Shown: piece by piece, positions 9,914-17,784 of the stretch | Numbering within the stretch: position 1 is the first letter of the stretch | How the letters are laid out: each line of letters begins with the position of its first letter | Assembly: GCF_033949425.1 (NCBI RefSeq) | Contig: NZ_JAXAVX010000001.1 | Coordinates: forward strand, 124,001 to 188,000 | Direction of reading: 5' to 3' | DNA from: Patulibacter brassicae | Lineage (GTDB): Bacteria; Actinomycetota; Thermoleophilia; Solirubrobacterales; Solirubrobacteraceae | Length of the DNA: 64,000 bases | Notes under the pieces: model-generated | Seen by the model: the letters and a program-made list of their open reading frames with translations, nothing else | The model's database searches: none | Told to the model about the DNA's origin: nothing | Position numbers and translations under genes: made by a program

Positions 9914-11035
9914 ATGCTCGGTTCCACCCGCGTGCGCCGCTCACCCGCGCTGCCGCTGCTCGCCCTCGTCGGCCTCGCCGCCGCCGCGCCGTCCGCCTCG
10001 GCGGCGCCCGAGTCCGTCACGAGCGGCAACCTCAACTGGTCGACGGTGCGGTCGTTCAACACCGCCGCGCCGGCGAACACCGAGCGGACCTACTGGGGCT
10101 ACGTGCTCCGGTCGGGCAACTCCGCGATGGGGGCCCATACGGCGACGGTGACCACGTGGGGAGCGGCGTGGGGGTCCTCGCCCCTGCTGCCGGGTCCGGC
10201 CGACGGCTCCGCGCTGAGCTGGAACTTCCCGGTCGCCAACGGCGACTTCGATCCCGACACGAAGGTCGGTCGGGTGAACCTGCTCGGGCGGCTCGAGTCC
10301 GTGTCCCCGCCGTCCGGGAACCCGGGCGGCCAGGACTACACGCTCTCGATCGAGAACCCGACGGTCGTCTTCGACGGCTCGACCGTCGCGAAGCTCTACG
10401 CCTCGGGCGCCAAGGCGGCCGGTGCGGCCGGCACGGCTGCCACGAGCTACGGTCGCCTCCCGGTCTTCAGCCTCGACTTCGCCGCGACGCCGCCGGTCGA
10501 GAACCCGGACGGGACGACGACGGTGTCGTTCGTGCCGAGCGTCGCCACCGACATCTTCGGCGGGTACGCCGTCGGGAGCGGGCCCAACCGGACGCCGAAC
10601 ACGTTCGGCGGCTTCACGCTGACGTTCGAGAGCCAGCCGACCGCCGGGGGCGGCGGCACCGGCCCGCAGGGCGCGACCGGACCGGCGGGACCGCAGGGCG
10701 ACACCGGTCCGGCCGGACCGCAGGGCGCCTCCGGTCCCGCGGGGCCCGCGGGGCCGGTCGGCCCGCAGGGCGCTCGCGGCCCCGCCGGCGCGGCCGGCAA
10801 GAGCGCGAAGGTCCGCCGGGTGACGCTCCGCGCGGCGCCGTTCCGCGGCACGCGCGCCCTCGCGGTCCAGCTGCGGTCGCGGCGCACCGGCAAGGTCGTG
10901 GGCACCGGCACGGTGACGCGGCGCGTCCTGCGGGTGAAGGTGCTCGAGGGCACGTCGCTGCGCGGCACCTGGACGCTGCGCCGGACCGCGAAGAAGGTCT
11001 CCGGGCGCCGGTCCGTCCGCATCGCCATCCGCTGA
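9914..11035 (+). CDS. Secreted HtaA-like (haem-binding) protein with collagen-like stretch
   Basis: A 373-residue exported protein. Residues 1-30 form a signal peptide ending near ASAAPES. Residues about 32-245 match the HtaA pattern (SGNLNWSTVRSF near the start, SWNFPVANGDFDPDTKVG, YTLSIENPTVVFDG), a fold that binds haem at the actinobacterial surface. Fifteen Gly-X-Y triplets follow (residues 250-294), then a basic beta-rich C-terminal region of about 80 residues without LPXTG or a membrane anchor. AAGGGG lies 8 bases before the ATG, so this is a conventional leadered gene. The HtaA assignment is by pattern and is moderately firm; ligand and partner are unknown. Confidence 0.72.
   Translation: MLGSTRVRRSPALPLLALVGLAAAAPSASAAPESVTSGNLNWSTVRSFNTAAPANTERTYWGYVLRSGNSAMGAHTATVTTWGAAWGSSPLLPGPADGSALSWNFPVANGDFDPDTKVGRVNLLGRLESVSPPSGNPGGQDYTLSIENPTVVFDGSTVAKLYASGAKAAGAAGTAATSYGRLPVFSLDFAATPPVENPDGTTTVSFVPSVATDIFGGYAVGSGPNRTPNTFGGFTLTFESQPTAGGGGTGPQGATGPAGPQGDTGPAGPQGASGPAGPAGPVGPQGARGPAGAAGKSAKVRRVTLRAAPFRGTRALAVQLRSRRTGKVVGTGTVTRRVLRVKVLEGTSLRGTWTLRRTAKKVSGRRSVRIAIR
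10661..10795 (+). repeat. Collagen-like Gly-X-Y repeat (15 triplets)
   Basis: In-frame repeat inside the HtaA-like gene, built from alternations of GPA, GPQ and GAT/GDT/GAS triplets. The DNA repeats imperfectly with 9- and 18-base periods. It probably forms a rod or linker outside the cell; triplet number is likely to vary between strains. Confidence 0.9.
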
Positions 11036-11049
11036 GCGCGCGCCGCGGC

Positions 11050-11076
11050 GGGTCGCGGCGCGCCGCGCCGCGACCC
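11050..11076 (+). terminator. Stem-loop terminator after the HtaA-like gene
   Basis: A perfect 11-bp stem (GGGTCGCGGCG / CGCCGCGACCC) with a 5-base loop, 14 bases after the stop. There is no U-tract, as in many actinobacterial hairpin terminators. Confidence 0.6.
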
Positions 11077-11104
11077 GTCGCCCGCGCTACCCTCCGGTGC
11101 TCGG

Positions 11105-12520
11105 ATGAGCGCCGTCGAGACCCAGAAGCGGTACCACGTCACGACGTTCGGGTGCCAGATGAACGAGCACGACTCCGAGCGCATGAAGGGCATGCTCGAG
11201 TCGCTCGGCTACGCACCCGCCGAGGTCGCCGACGACGCGGACCTCATCCTCTTCAACACCTGCTCGATCCGCGAGTCCGCCGACTCGCGGTTCATCGCCC
11301 ACCTCGGGCACGCCAAGCGGATGAAGCGCGAGCGGCCCGGCGTCGTGGTCGGCGTCGGAGGCTGCTGGGCGCAGTCGGTGAAGGACGAGATCTTCGAGCG
11401 GTTCCCGTTCGTCGACGTCGCGTTCGGCCCGGGCCAGATCAACCGACTCGCCGAGTTCCTCACGAGCGACTCGCTCAGCGCGCAGGGCTACTTCGAGTTC
11501 GAGGGCTTCCCGGCGCACCTGCCGACGAAGCGCGATCGCGCGTTCCAGGCGTGGGTGCAGATCGCCGTCGGCTGCAACCTCAAGTGCTCCTACTGCATCG
11601 TCCCGTCGACCCGCGGGCGCGAGTCGTCGCGCCCGTTCGAGCAGCTGCTCGACGAGGTCCGGGCGCTCGCCGCCGACGGCGTCCGCGAGATCACGCTCCT
11701 CGGCCAGAACGTCAACGCCTACGGTCGCGATCTGCGCACCGACGAGCCGCTGCCGGACGTCCTGCTGCCGTACGCCACCGCGGCGAAGCGGCCGACGAGC
11801 GTCGGGCAGGCCGGCCGGCCGCGGACCTTCGCCGAGCTCCTCCTGGCGGTCGCCGCGGTCCCGGGCATCGAGCGGATCCGCTACACCTCGCCGCACCCGA
11901 AGGACATCCGCGAGGACGTCGTCGCCGTGCACGCCGAGGTGCCCGAGGTCTGCCAGCACATCCACCTGCCGCTGCAGGCCGGCTCCAGCCGCGTGCTGAA
12001 GAGGATGCGCCGCACGTACGACAAGCAGCGCTACCTCGACCGCGTGGCGATGATCCGCGAGCGGTGCCCCGACATCGCGATCACGACCGACATCATCGTC
12101 GGCTTCCCGGGCGAGACGGAGGAGGAGTTCGAGGAGACGCTCGAGGTCGTCGACGCGGTCGCCTTCGACGGGGCGTTCACCTTCGTCTTCTCGCCCCGCC
12201 GCGGGACGGAGGCCGCCGAGATGGTCGACGAGTTCCTGCCGCACCCGGTGAAGGTCGCCCGGATGGAGCGGCTCGTCGAGCGCGTGCAGCACCACGCGCG
12301 GGAGCGGACGCGGCGGTTCGTCGGCCGCACGCTCGACGTCCTCATCGAGGGTCCCTCGCGCACCGACCCGTCGAAGCTGCGCGGGCGCACGACCCACAAC
12401 AAGGTCGTGAACTTCACCGGCATCGGCCAGCCGGGGGAGACCGTGCCGGTCGAGATCACCGACGCCACGTCGCAGACGCTGAGCGGCGAGATGTCGCTCC
12501 TCAGCGCCCTGCGGGTCTGA
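11105..12520 (+). CDS. miaB: tRNA-2-methylthio-N6-isopentenyladenosine synthase MiaB
   Basis: A 471-residue methylthiotransferase that adds the 2-methylthio group to i6A37. The N-terminal UPF0004 domain has three cluster cysteines (FGCQMN, NTCSIR, GGCWAQ). The radical-SAM domain has the CxxxCxxC set in VGCNLKCSYCIVP near residue 156, and a C-terminal TRAM domain ends the protein. It complements miaA located 2.2 kb downstream, so the whole ms2i6A pathway lies in the window. An internal insertion of about 15 residues (ATAAKRPTSVGQAG) is unusual but in frame. A TACCCT hexamer lies 11 bases before the ATG. Confidence 0.95.
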   Translation: MSAVETQKRYHVTTFGCQMNEHDSERMKGMLESLGYAPAEVADDADLILFNTCSIRESADSRFIAHLGHAKRMKRERPGVVVGVGGCWAQSVKDEIFERFPFVDVAFGPGQINRLAEFLTSDSLSAQGYFEFEGFPAHLPTKRDRAFQAWVQIAVGCNLKCSYCIVPSTRGRESSRPFEQLLDEVRALAADGVREITLLGQNVNAYGRDLRTDEPLPDVLLPYATAAKRPTSVGQAGRPRTFAELLLAVAAVPGIERIRYTSPHPKDIREDVVAVHAEVPEVCQHIHLPLQAGSSRVLKRMRRTYDKQRYLDRVAMIRERCPDIAITTDIIVGFPGETEEEFEETLEVVDAVAFDGAFTFVFSPRRGTEAAEMVDEFLPHPVKVARMERLVERVQHHARERTRRFVGRTLDVLIEGPSRTDPSKLRGRTTHNKVVNFTGIGQPGETVPVEITDATSQTLSGEMSLLSALRV

Positions 12521-12608
12521 GCCGCCCTCCCGCCGGGTCCTGCGCGCCTTCCCGACCCGCGTCCGCGCTCGCCCGGAGCCGGCGCGCGCGGGTTCGGCCG
12601 CGGAGCCC

Positions 12609-13400
12609 TCAGCGCTTCGCGCGCTGGGCGTCGGCCATCTCGCGACCGACACGACCACCGTCGATCCGGGCGGCGACCCGCCCGGGGACGCCCGGGGCGA
12701 CGGCGTTGAGCACCGCGCTCGCCCGGACGCCGAGCGGCGCGACGTCGATCTCACCACGACCGCGGTCGATCGCCCGCAGCACCGCGTCGGCGACCTCCTG
12801 CGGCGTGTTCGTGCCGACGCCGCGCGGCAGCGACACCCCGGTGTCGGCGTACATGCCGGCGTCGGAGATGAACCCCGGGAAGATCGTGCTGACGCCGATC
12901 CCGTGCGGGCGCAGCTCGGGCCGCAGCGCCTGGGCGAAGCCCCGCAGGCCGAGCTTCGTCGCCGCGTACAGCGACGCGTCGGCGGTCGGGACCTTGGCCG
13001 ACATCGACGAGACGTACACGTGGTGGCCCACGCCACGTCCCTTCATCGCCGGCAGCAGCAGGCGCGTCAGCGCGATCGGCGCGCGGAGGTTCACCTCGAG
13101 CACGCGGTCCAGGGCGTCGAGGTCGTAGTCGTCGAGGGGGCCGCTGCCCGGGAGCGCGGCGTTGTGGACGACGACGTCGGCGTCGACGTGCGCCTCGGCG
13201 ATCCGGGCGACGTCGTCGCGGTCGCTGAGGTCGGCCGAGATCGCCTCCGCGCCGAGCTCCGCCGCGAGGGGCTCGAGGACCGCCGCCCGGCGGCCCGTGA
13301 GGACGAGGCGCGCGCCGCGACCGGCGAGGGCCCGGGCGATCGCGTGGCCGAGGCCCCCCGTCGCCCCGGTGACGATGACGGTGCGGTCGCGCAGCTCCAT
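12609..13400 (-). CDS. Short-chain dehydrogenase/reductase
   Basis: A 263-residue classical SDR. It shows the nucleotide motif TGATGGLG (residues 11-18), NAALPG in place of the usual NNAG, and the catalytic Ser (VYVSSMSA) with Tyr-x3-Lys (YAATKLG). The C-terminal part resembles SDRs with a hydrophobic substrate lid. The substrate is unknown. A TAGGGT hexamer (13413-13408, minus strand) ends 7 bases before the ATG, so it is probably a leaderless single gene. It converges on miaB. Confidence 0.9.
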   Translation of the reverse strand: MELRDRTVIVTGATGGLGHAIARALAGRGARLVLTGRRAAVLEPLAAELGAEAISADLSDRDDVARIAEAHVDADVVVHNAALPGSGPLDDYDLDALDRVLEVNLRAPIALTRLLLPAMKGRGVGHHVYVSSMSAKVPTADASLYAATKLGLRGFAQALRPELRPHGIGVSTIFPGFISDAGMYADTGVSLPRGVGTNTPQEVADAVLRAIDRGRGEIDVAPLGVRASAVLNAVAPGVPGRVAARIDGGRVGREMADAQRAKR

Positions 13401-13542
13401 GGGCGCAACCCTACGTGGTCGTCGTTCCCCGATCTCCGCCCTCCTGCGCCGGGGCGTGCCGGGCGCCGCGGCCGCGGTCTGGTCGGGAAGCAGGACGGGA
13501 CCCGGCCCCGTGCCCGGGCGTCCTGCGCCGGGGGCCGGGACC

Positions 13543-14703
13543 TCAGGTGAGGAAGATCCCCATCGTCGTCGTGAAGCCGTGGAGGAACGGGTGGCCGCCG
13601 ACCGGGCCGATCTCCCCGGCGGAGATCATCCCGGCGAGCGGCAGCGGGCCGAGCTCGCGCTGGATCGCGTCGGCGTCGTGGTGGGCGTGGCCGAACATGT
13701 CCTCGCCGCGGCCGTTGCACGTGAAGGCGAGCGCCCCGGCGATTGCCGCCGAGCCGGCCGCGGCGCGACGCAGCCGCAGGGCCTCCTCGAGGTCGCTGCT
13801 CGCCGACTCCGGGTCGCGGACGTGGAGCTGGGCGATCTGGCCGACCTCGACCGGCGCCCCGATGGCGATCGCGCCGGCCTGCGGGTCCGCGCCCGCGAGC
13901 CCGCGGACGACGAAGTCGCCCGCCCCGTACTCCGGCCGACCCGGGCCGACGACGAGGCCGAGGAGCAGCCCGTGGCGGATCCGCGCCTGCTCCTCGGGCC
14001 CGAGCGCGTCGACGGTCTCGCGCAGCGCCTCGATCGCGGGCCGGCCCGCGAGCTCGCGGATGATCCCGCCCTCGCCGGCGGTGACCGCGAGCTCCGGGCC
14101 GATCGGACGCGCGCCCTGTGACACGAGGGGCAGCATCTCGAGGCCCGTGAACCGGACGAGCAGCCCGGCGGCGTCGCTCGACGCCGTGCCGCGCAGGAGC
14201 GGTCGGCCGTCGGGCGGGACGGTCGAGGGCACGCCGCCGACCAGCGGCACGCCGGGCAGGTGCTCGTCGAACGCCCGGAGCGTGCCCTCCAGCGGCAGGT
14301 GGGAGGAGTCGGCCAGGAGCACCATGGCCGAGCCCGGCACCGGATCCGGCAGGCCGACCAGCGCGAGCCCCTCGTCGACGGGGCGCGTGCGCAGCTCGAA
14401 GACCTCGACGTCGCCGCCCTCGCCGACGGAGATCGTCCAGATCGCGATGCCGTCGACGCCCTCGTGCTCCTGTCCGCCCGCGACGAGGCCGCCCGACGTG
14501 CAGCCGGCGAGCTCGCGGGGCAGGAGCTCGCGGGCCACCTGCTCGAGGACCTCGTCGGGCCCCTCGAGGTACGCGCCGGAAAGGAAGACGAGCGCGAGGT
14601 CGCACGGAGCGTCGCCCAGACCGGTGCGCGCCTGGCGCGCCGCGAGCGTCGTCCCGGCCACGCGGTCGGGCGCCGCGGAGAAGCCGGTGGCGACGACGGG
14701 CAT
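13543..14703 (-). CDS. FIST-domain signal transduction protein
   Basis: A 386-residue protein with a FIST_N domain (about 1-200; GCTSGGLVAGGQEHEG is typical) and a FIST_C domain (about 210-375; FTCNGRGEDMFG, GMISAGEIGPVGG). FIST proteins are cytoplasmic sensors thought to bind small ligands such as amino acids, often coupled to chemotaxis or signalling domains; this one stands alone. The start at 14703 was chosen over 14715 because a TATGGT hexamer (14716-14711, minus strand) ends 7 bases upstream. That hexamer overlaps the -10 of the divergent miaA gene. Confidence 0.88.
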   Translation of the reverse strand: MPVVATGFSAAPDRVAGTTLAARQARTGLGDAPCDLALVFLSGAYLEGPDEVLEQVARELLPRELAGCTSGGLVAGGQEHEGVDGIAIWTISVGEGGDVEVFELRTRPVDEGLALVGLPDPVPGSAMVLLADSSHLPLEGTLRAFDEHLPGVPLVGGVPSTVPPDGRPLLRGTASSDAAGLLVRFTGLEMLPLVSQGARPIGPELAVTAGEGGIIRELAGRPAIEALRETVDALGPEEQARIRHGLLLGLVVGPGRPEYGAGDFVVRGLAGADPQAGAIAIGAPVEVGQIAQLHVRDPESASSDLEEALRLRRAAAGSAAIAGALAFTCNGRGEDMFGHAHHDADAIQRELGPLPLAGMISAGEIGPVGGHPFLHGFTTTMGIFLT

Positions 14704-14710
14704 TCGAGGC

Positions 14711-14718
14711 ACCATACT
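14711..14718. promoter_or_regulatory. Overlapping divergent -10 elements (FIST / miaA)
   Basis: The eight bases ACCATACT hold TATGGT on the minus strand (14716-14711) and CATACT on the plus strand (14713-14718). Each ends exactly 7 bases before a start codon (FIST ATG at 14703, miaA GTG at 14726). One melted segment would thus serve two leaderless transcripts. Confidence 0.55.
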
Positions 14719-14725
14719 CGCGGCC

Positions 14726-15649
14726 GTGACTGCGCCAGCCGTGCTCGCGATCTTCGGTCCGACCGCCGTCGGCAAGACGGCGGTCGCCGTCGCGGTGGCC
14801 CGGGCGCTGCGGTCGGCGGGCCACGACCCGGTCGCGATCTCGGCCGACGCGATGCAGCTCTACCGCGGCATCGAGACCCTCACCGGCGCCCGCGACGCGC
14901 TGGAGCAGGACGAGCTGGAGCACCGTCTCGTCGCGGTCCTGCCGCTCACCGAGGAGACCTCGGCGGGGCGCTACGCCCGGCTCGCGCACGCCGAGATCGA
15001 CGCGGCGCTGGCGGCGGGGCGGGTGCCGCTGGTCGTCGGGGGGACCGGGCTCTACCTCCGCGCGGCGCTCACGACGCTCGCGCTCCGGCCGCCCGCCCCA
15101 CCGGCGGTCCGCGCCGCGCTGGAGGAGGAGCTCGAGCGGGAGGGCCCGGAGCACCTCCACGCCCGGCTGACCGCCGCGGCGCCGTGGGCGGCCGAGCGGA
15201 TCGCGCCGAGCGACCGCTCGCGGCTCGTGCGCACGCTCGAGCTGCACGAGATCGGCGCGCTCGAGCGGCCCGAGGACGGCGCGCCGAACCACCTGTGGAC
15301 CGACGACGTCCGGCACCCGACCCGGCTCGTGGGGCTCGTCCGCGACCGCGACGCGCTGCGGACCCGGATCGACGCCCGGATCGACGCGATGCTCGCCGCC
15401 GGCGCCGCGGACGAGGTCCGGGCGGCCGCGGCCGCCGGCGCCGCCTCGACGGCCCGCAAGGCCCACGGCTTCGAGCCGCTGCTGGCCGGCGACGAGGACC
15501 GCATGCGCCGCGACACGAAGCGCTACGTCAAGCGCCAGCTCACGTGGATGCGCAAGCTGCCGGGGGCGGAGCTCGTCGACCTCGACGCGTCCTCCGACGT
15601 CGACGCCGTCGCACGGACGATCGCCGCGCCCTGGCTCGCCGGCCGCTGA
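14726..15649 (+). CDS. miaA: tRNA dimethylallyltransferase MiaA
   Basis: A 307-residue enzyme that transfers a dimethylallyl group to A37 of tRNAs reading UNN codons. The P-loop GPTAVGKTAVA is at residues 11-21, followed by SADAMQLYRGIETLTG, VVGGTGLYLRAAL and the C-terminal TKRYVKRQLTWMRK. Its product is the substrate of MiaB. The GTG was chosen from the CATACT hexamer 7 bases upstream and from the position of the P-loop. It is divergent from the FIST gene. Confidence 0.95.
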   Translation: MTAPAVLAIFGPTAVGKTAVAVAVARALRSAGHDPVAISADAMQLYRGIETLTGARDALEQDELEHRLVAVLPLTEETSAGRYARLAHAEIDAALAAGRVPLVVGGTGLYLRAALTTLALRPPAPPAVRAALEEELEREGPEHLHARLTAAAPWAAERIAPSDRSRLVRTLELHEIGALERPEDGAPNHLWTDDVRHPTRLVGLVRDRDALRTRIDARIDAMLAAGAADEVRAAAAAGAASTARKAHGFEPLLAGDEDRMRRDTKRYVKRQLTWMRKLPGAELVDLDASSDVDAVARTIAAPWLAGR

Positions 15650-15792
15650 GCGGCTGGCTCGACGACCGCTGAGCGCGTCGGGCTCGCGGCGGCGCCGCTC
15701 CCCGCCGCACCCTCCGCCCGGTCCGCTGCGGGCCGCGCGACGGTGCCTCGGGCGGGCCGAGCGGCGACGGGCGCGCAACTACACTGCCGCCG

Positions 15793-16680
15793 ATGCGGTT
15801 CGAGAAGTGGCAGGCGCTCGGCAACGACTACCTCATCGTCGAGCGCGAGCGGCTGCCGTTCCCGCTGACGGCCGCGCGGGCGCGGCGCCTGTGCGACCCG
15901 CATCTGGGACCCGGGGCCGACGGGGTGCTGGAGCTCGCGCCGCCGACGGCCCCCGGGACGGTCGCCGCGCTGCGGATCCTCAATCCGGACGGGTCGGAGG
16001 CGGAGCTCTCGGGCAACGGCGCCCGCGAGGCGATCATGTACCTCGTCCGGCGCGGGTGGACCGACCAGCGCCAGTTCTCGATCACGACCGTCGCCGGGGA
16101 GATCCGCCCGACGGTCCTCTCCGACACCACGTGCCGCGTCGACATGGGCCGCGCGTCGCTCGTCAGCGACGACCTGCCGGGAGGCGCGCCGGACGGCCGG
16201 GGGACGCTCACCGCGGACGTGGTGGGCGGCGGGCCGCGCGACTGGGCGTTCCAGCACGTGAAGATCGGCAACCCCCAGTGCGCGATCGCCGTCGGGTCGA
16301 TCGACGAGCTCGAGGCGCTCGACCTCCCGGCGATCGGCCCCGCCATCGAGCGGCATGCGCGGTTCCCGAACCGGACGAACGTCTCGTGGTACGCCGAGCT
16401 CGAGCCCGGGCGCATCCGGGCCCGGATCTTCGAGCGCGGCGTGGGGGAGACGATGTCGTCGGGCACCGGTGCGTCCGGCGCCGCCGTCGCGTACGCGCTG
16501 GCGGGCGGGGGACGCGGCGAGGACGGCGAGGGCGAGCAGGTGACCGTCGTCCTCGACGGCGGCGAGCTCGTCGTCGACGTCGGCGAGGACCTGCACGTCG
16601 ACCTCACCGGCTGGGCGGTCCCGGTCTACGTCGCCGAGGCGACCGACGACCTGCTGCGCGATCTCGCGGCCCTGGACTGA
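15793..16680 (+). CDS. dapF: Diaminopimelate epimerase homologue with both catalytic Cys replaced by Ser
   Basis: A 295-residue DapF-fold protein next to dapD. LGNDYLIVE at the N-terminus, GADGVLEL, NPDGSEAELSGNGAR and the C-terminal FERGVGETMSSGTGAS motifs place it clearly in the family. In characterised epimerases two cysteines act as the acid/base pair, one before GNGxR and one in GTGAC. Here both positions are serine (residue 73, codon TCG at 16009, and residue 228, codon TCC at 16474). The rest of the fold, spacing and length look normal, so it is not a degraded gene. Either the enzyme works with serines, it does another reaction, or the true epimerase lies elsewhere. A TACACT hexamer ends 7 bases before the ATG (leaderless). 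Confidence 0.85.
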   Translation: MRFEKWQALGNDYLIVERERLPFPLTAARARRLCDPHLGPGADGVLELAPPTAPGTVAALRILNPDGSEAELSGNGAREAIMYLVRRGWTDQRQFSITTVAGEIRPTVLSDTTCRVDMGRASLVSDDLPGGAPDGRGTLTADVVGGGPRDWAFQHVKIGNPQCAIAVGSIDELEALDLPAIGPAIERHARFPNRTNVSWYAELEPGRIRARIFERGVGETMSSGTGASGAAVAYALAGGGRGEDGEGEQVTVVLDGGELVVDVGEDLHVDLTGWAVPVYVAEATDDLLRDLAALD

Positions 16681-16681
16681 G

Positions 16682-16713
16682 CGGCGGAGCGCCCGCCCGC
16701 GGGGCGTCCGCCG
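16682..16713 (+). terminator. Stem-loop after dapF
   Basis: CGGCGGA (16682-16688) pairs with TCCGCCG (16707-16713) and an inner CGCCC pairs with GGGCG, with one bulged base. It starts two bases after the dapF stop and ends before the dapD -10, separating the two transcripts. Confidence 0.5.
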
Positions 16714-16737
16714 ACGGCCCTTCACTAGATTGGCCTC

Positions 16738-17751
16738 GTGAGCGAGACGCAGCAGCAGAACGGTGCCTGGGCGATCGGCCTGGCGACCATCGCCGAGGCC
16801 GACGGCCGGGTGCTCGACAGCTTCTTCCCCGCGCCGCGCCTCGGGCTCGACGCCGCGGCGATCGCCGCCACCGGGCATCCGGGCGGCAGCGGGACGCACG
16901 AGGTCTCCTTCGCCCGGGCGACCGAGTCGGCGGGCGGGGCGCTCGCGGCGTCGATCGGCCGCGACGCCGGTCGCGGCGTCCGCACGATCGCGATCGCGAC
17001 GGTCATCGAGGACCTCGCCGCCGCCCCGCGGGACGCCCACGACGTGTACCTGCGCCTGCACCTGCTCTCCCACCGCCTCGTGCGGCCCCACGGCCTCTCG
17101 CTCGACGGGCAGTTCGGCCTGCTGAGCAACGTCGTCTGGACGACGGCGGGTCCGTGCGCGGTCGAGGGCTTCGAGGACGTCCGCCTGCGGCTGCGGGCCG
17201 AGGGGCGCACCGTGGCGGTGACCTCGATCGACAAGTTCCCGCGGATGACCGACTACGTCGTCCCGAGCGGGGTGCGGATCGGCGACGCCGACCGCGTGCG
17301 GCTCGGCGCGCACCTCGCGGAGGGCACGACGGTCATGCACGAGGGCTTCGTGAACTTCAACGCCGGGACGCTCGGCGCGTCGATGGTCGAGGGCCGGATC
17401 TCCGCCGGCGTCGTCGTCGGCGACGGCTCGGACGTCGGGGGCGGCGCCTCGATCATGGGCACGCTGTCGGGCGGCGGCAGCGAGGTCATCTCGATCGGGG
17501 AGGGCTGCCTGCTCGGCGCGAACGCCGGGATCGGCATCTCGCTCGGCGACGGCTGCGTCGTCGAGGCGGGGCTCTACGTCACGGGCGGCACCGTCGTCGC
17601 GCTGCCCGACGGCACGACGGTGAAGGGCCGTGAGCTCTCCGGCAAGGACGGCCTGCTCTTCCGGCGCGACAGCCAGAGCGGCGCCGTCGTCGCGCTGGAG
17701 CGCTCGGGCTCCTGGGGCAGCCTCAACGCGCAGCTGCACGCCAACGACTGA
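16738..17751 (+). CDS. dapD: 2,3,4,5-tetrahydropyridine-2,6-dicarboxylate N-succinyltransferase
   Basis: A 337-residue enzyme of the actinobacterial DapD type, which succinylates tetrahydrodipicolinate in the succinylase route to meso-DAP and lysine. Residues about 190-320 form the left-handed beta-helix of hexapeptide repeats (GAHLAEGTTVMHEGFVNFNAGT, GGGASIMGTLSGG); the MHEGFVNFNAGT segment is diagnostic. The GTG start has a TAGATT hexamer ending 6 bases upstream (leaderless). With DapC and DapE in the next 5 kb, the succinylase branch is nearly complete here. Confidence 0.95.
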   Translation: MSETQQQNGAWAIGLATIAEADGRVLDSFFPAPRLGLDAAAIAATGHPGGSGTHEVSFARATESAGGALAASIGRDAGRGVRTIAIATVIEDLAAAPRDAHDVYLRLHLLSHRLVRPHGLSLDGQFGLLSNVVWTTAGPCAVEGFEDVRLRLRAEGRTVAVTSIDKFPRMTDYVVPSGVRIGDADRVRLGAHLAEGTTVMHEGFVNFNAGTLGASMVEGRISAGVVVGDGSDVGGGASIMGTLSGGGSEVISIGEGCLLGANAGIGISLGDGCVVEAGLYVTGGTVVALPDGTTVKGRELSGKDGLLFRRDSQSGAVVALERSGSWGSLNAQLHAND

Positions 17752-17758
17752 CCCGGAG

Positions 17759-17776
17759 CCCGTCCCGTCGGACGGG
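17759..17776. terminator. Bidirectional hairpin between dapD and dapC
   Basis: CCCGTCC-CGTC-GGACGGG, a perfect 7-bp stem with a 4-base loop, lies between the convergent stops of dapD (17751) and dapC (17785). No U-tract. Confidence 0.5.
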
Positions 17777-17784
17777 GCGGGTCC

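Noticed and set aside
10661..10795. Gly-X-Y repeat as a CRISPR or non-coding tandem array
   Set aside because: It is in frame within a secreted protein and has no spacers.
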